From NCBI GenBank assembly GCA_016801845.1, contig CM028909.1, forward strand, positions 16,058,813 through 16,122,812: 64,000 nucleotides of DNA, in the 5' to 3' direction. The notes beneath the pieces are model-generated. The model did not search any database and was not told the DNA's origin. It saw only the letters and a list, made by a program, of their open reading frames with translations. Both the position numbers and the translations under genes were made by a program. This DNA comes from Polydactylus sextarius (taxonomy: Eukaryota; Chordata; Actinopteri; Polynemidae). Below are positions 62,801 through 64,000 of the stretch, piece by piece; within the stretch, counting starts at the first letter, position 1, and every line of letters starts with the position of its first letter.

Positions 62801-63811
62801 ATAGATGCTGTTCAAAGTGAAATGTGCTGATAAAGCTACCCTCCCCTCCACTGCACTCAGCCTCCTACCTGACAGCTTGAACACCAAACTTTATCATCCC
62901 CCATTGCCCAATACATCAGGAGCTAAGATGCTGCATCTTGTCCGTCCCCTCACAGCCTTTGCTGTGGATTCAGAGGTCCTGTAACCATTCATTTGCAGTG
63001 ATAGATTGGATGCAGTGCTACTCTAACCAATCAATGCATTCCCTAGCTGGGGGGATCTCGCTCAACGAGGCCACTTGGCTCCTGAGGGATTCATTACCTG
63101 GTGAGACATAAAAGAGGTCACGTGACTGCAAGCGTCCTGTGACAAATGCTTGCAGGAGAGGATTCGTGGCTCAGGAGGCCACTCACTGCTGTTCCCCGGG
63201 GTCATTCTACAAACTTGTGGCATGCCTCTTGATCTGGACCCTTCCTGAGGCAATGATTGCAGCAGAGGGGGAGCTTTAATGAAATCATCAGGACGATTAG
63301 GATGCGTGGCGTCGCTGCTCGATCTGTCAAAAACAATTGCTTGAGCAGTGCGATTGGGATTCAAGCTGTGTTACCAACTTAATGTTTGTTCAAGTGCATT
63401 GTTATGGCATGTACCTCTGCTGCTATGGTGTTAATAGCTTCTGTAGCTGTTGATCTCATTTAATCGTGGTTACCCATTCAATCAAAGTCTCTGGCCCAGT
63501 TTTCCCTTTTGAAACATCCTTTTGTTTTGCCCTGGCAAGTTTGAACTGAACTAGTTTGCATTTTGCAAGAGCGTAAATAATTAATAAAAGATCTTACAGA
63601 CTAGGAGAGAAATTTCAGTTTGCAGTATTTTTATGTTGCCGTTCTTTTTATGTTGTGTTCTGGATTAAGACTGACCTGAGGAGAGCTCATAGCTTTTAGC
63701 GTGTGGGAAGGCTCCTACCTGTGAGTGTTGTCACATCTGTTTTGTGGTTCATGGCTGAGACATGAAGGTGCCAGAAGGTGACATGTATATGTGCGTTTAT
63801 ATGTGTGTATA

Positions 63812-63868
<57 letters not shown>

Positions 63869-64000
63869 TCCAATTTTGGGAATATTAAGATTGCAGCAGT
63901 TGAGTCTCACAGGTCGATGAAGCGGATGATTATGCATGAACCCCTGACACAGTGAAAATGAGTTTGGATCCCACACACTTGGCTTGTGCTCTCAGTGTTA
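59883..64000 (+). other. copine intron 1 (partial)
   Basis: 4.1 kb to the window end with no second exon found. Short open frames, for example at 61990-62406, have no recognisable domain. A G-rich stretch near 61068 and a poly-T run near 62371 are low complexity. Confidence 0.55.
63800..63866. repeat. (TG)n(TA)n microsatellite
   Basis: Compound TG then TA dinucleotide run. Confidence 0.95.

Overview
The window is nuclear DNA of a bony fish, most likely a spiny-rayed (percomorph) teleost. The evidence is GT-AG introns, many short introns, CA/TA microsatellites, scattered copies of a familiar teleost repeat, and vertebrate gene content. MAPK14, SRPK1, LHFPL5 and CPNE5 all lie on human 6p21, although their order here differs and SLC26A8 is absent between srpk1 and mapk14. 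No CRISPR array, operon, rRNA or tRNA was seen.

Layout. (1) 1-7054, +: last 20 coding exons of an ELAPOR1-like type I membrane protein, with its start outside the window. (2) 8557-19838, +: complete mapk14 (p38 alpha), 12 coding exons, 360 residues. It has two alternative 80-nt exons 9 behind one U12-type intron. (3) 22619-35676, +: complete srpk1 (SR-protein kinase), 16 coding exons, 646 residues. It has two alternative 93-nt exons 15 and a separate U12-type intron. (4) 37365-39501, -: complete two-exon lhfpl5 (hair-cell mechanotransduction subunit, 218 residues), tail to tail with srpk1. (5) 39.7-59.4 kb: about 20 kb with no secure gene. It holds microsatellites, a LINE 3' fragment, teleost repeat copies, and a few coding-like blocks, including a signal-peptide-like exon downstream of an ETS palindrome. 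(6) 59773-64000, +: first coding exon and part of intron 1 of a copine, best matched to cpne5.

Exon joins were checked by reading frame. The elapor exons sum to 2654 nt (2 nt plus 884 codons), mapk14 to 1083 nt, srpk1 to 1941 nt and lhfpl5 to 657 nt; all stay open to the stop.

The most interesting signal is shared by the two neighbouring kinase genes. Each carries a tandem pair of equal-length, homologous but diverged exons encoding nearly the same part of the kinase C-lobe (the segment starting at the Asp-His before helix alphaG). In mapk14 the pair corresponds to the two known human p38 alpha variants (CSBP1/CSBP2) and appears to be kept mutually exclusive by U12/U2 spliceosome incompatibility plus frame. 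In srpk1 one copy looks SRPK1-like and the other SRPK2/3-like. Known functions give a speculative link: p38 signalling affects minor-intron splicing through U6atac stability, and SRPK1 phosphorylates SR splicing factors.
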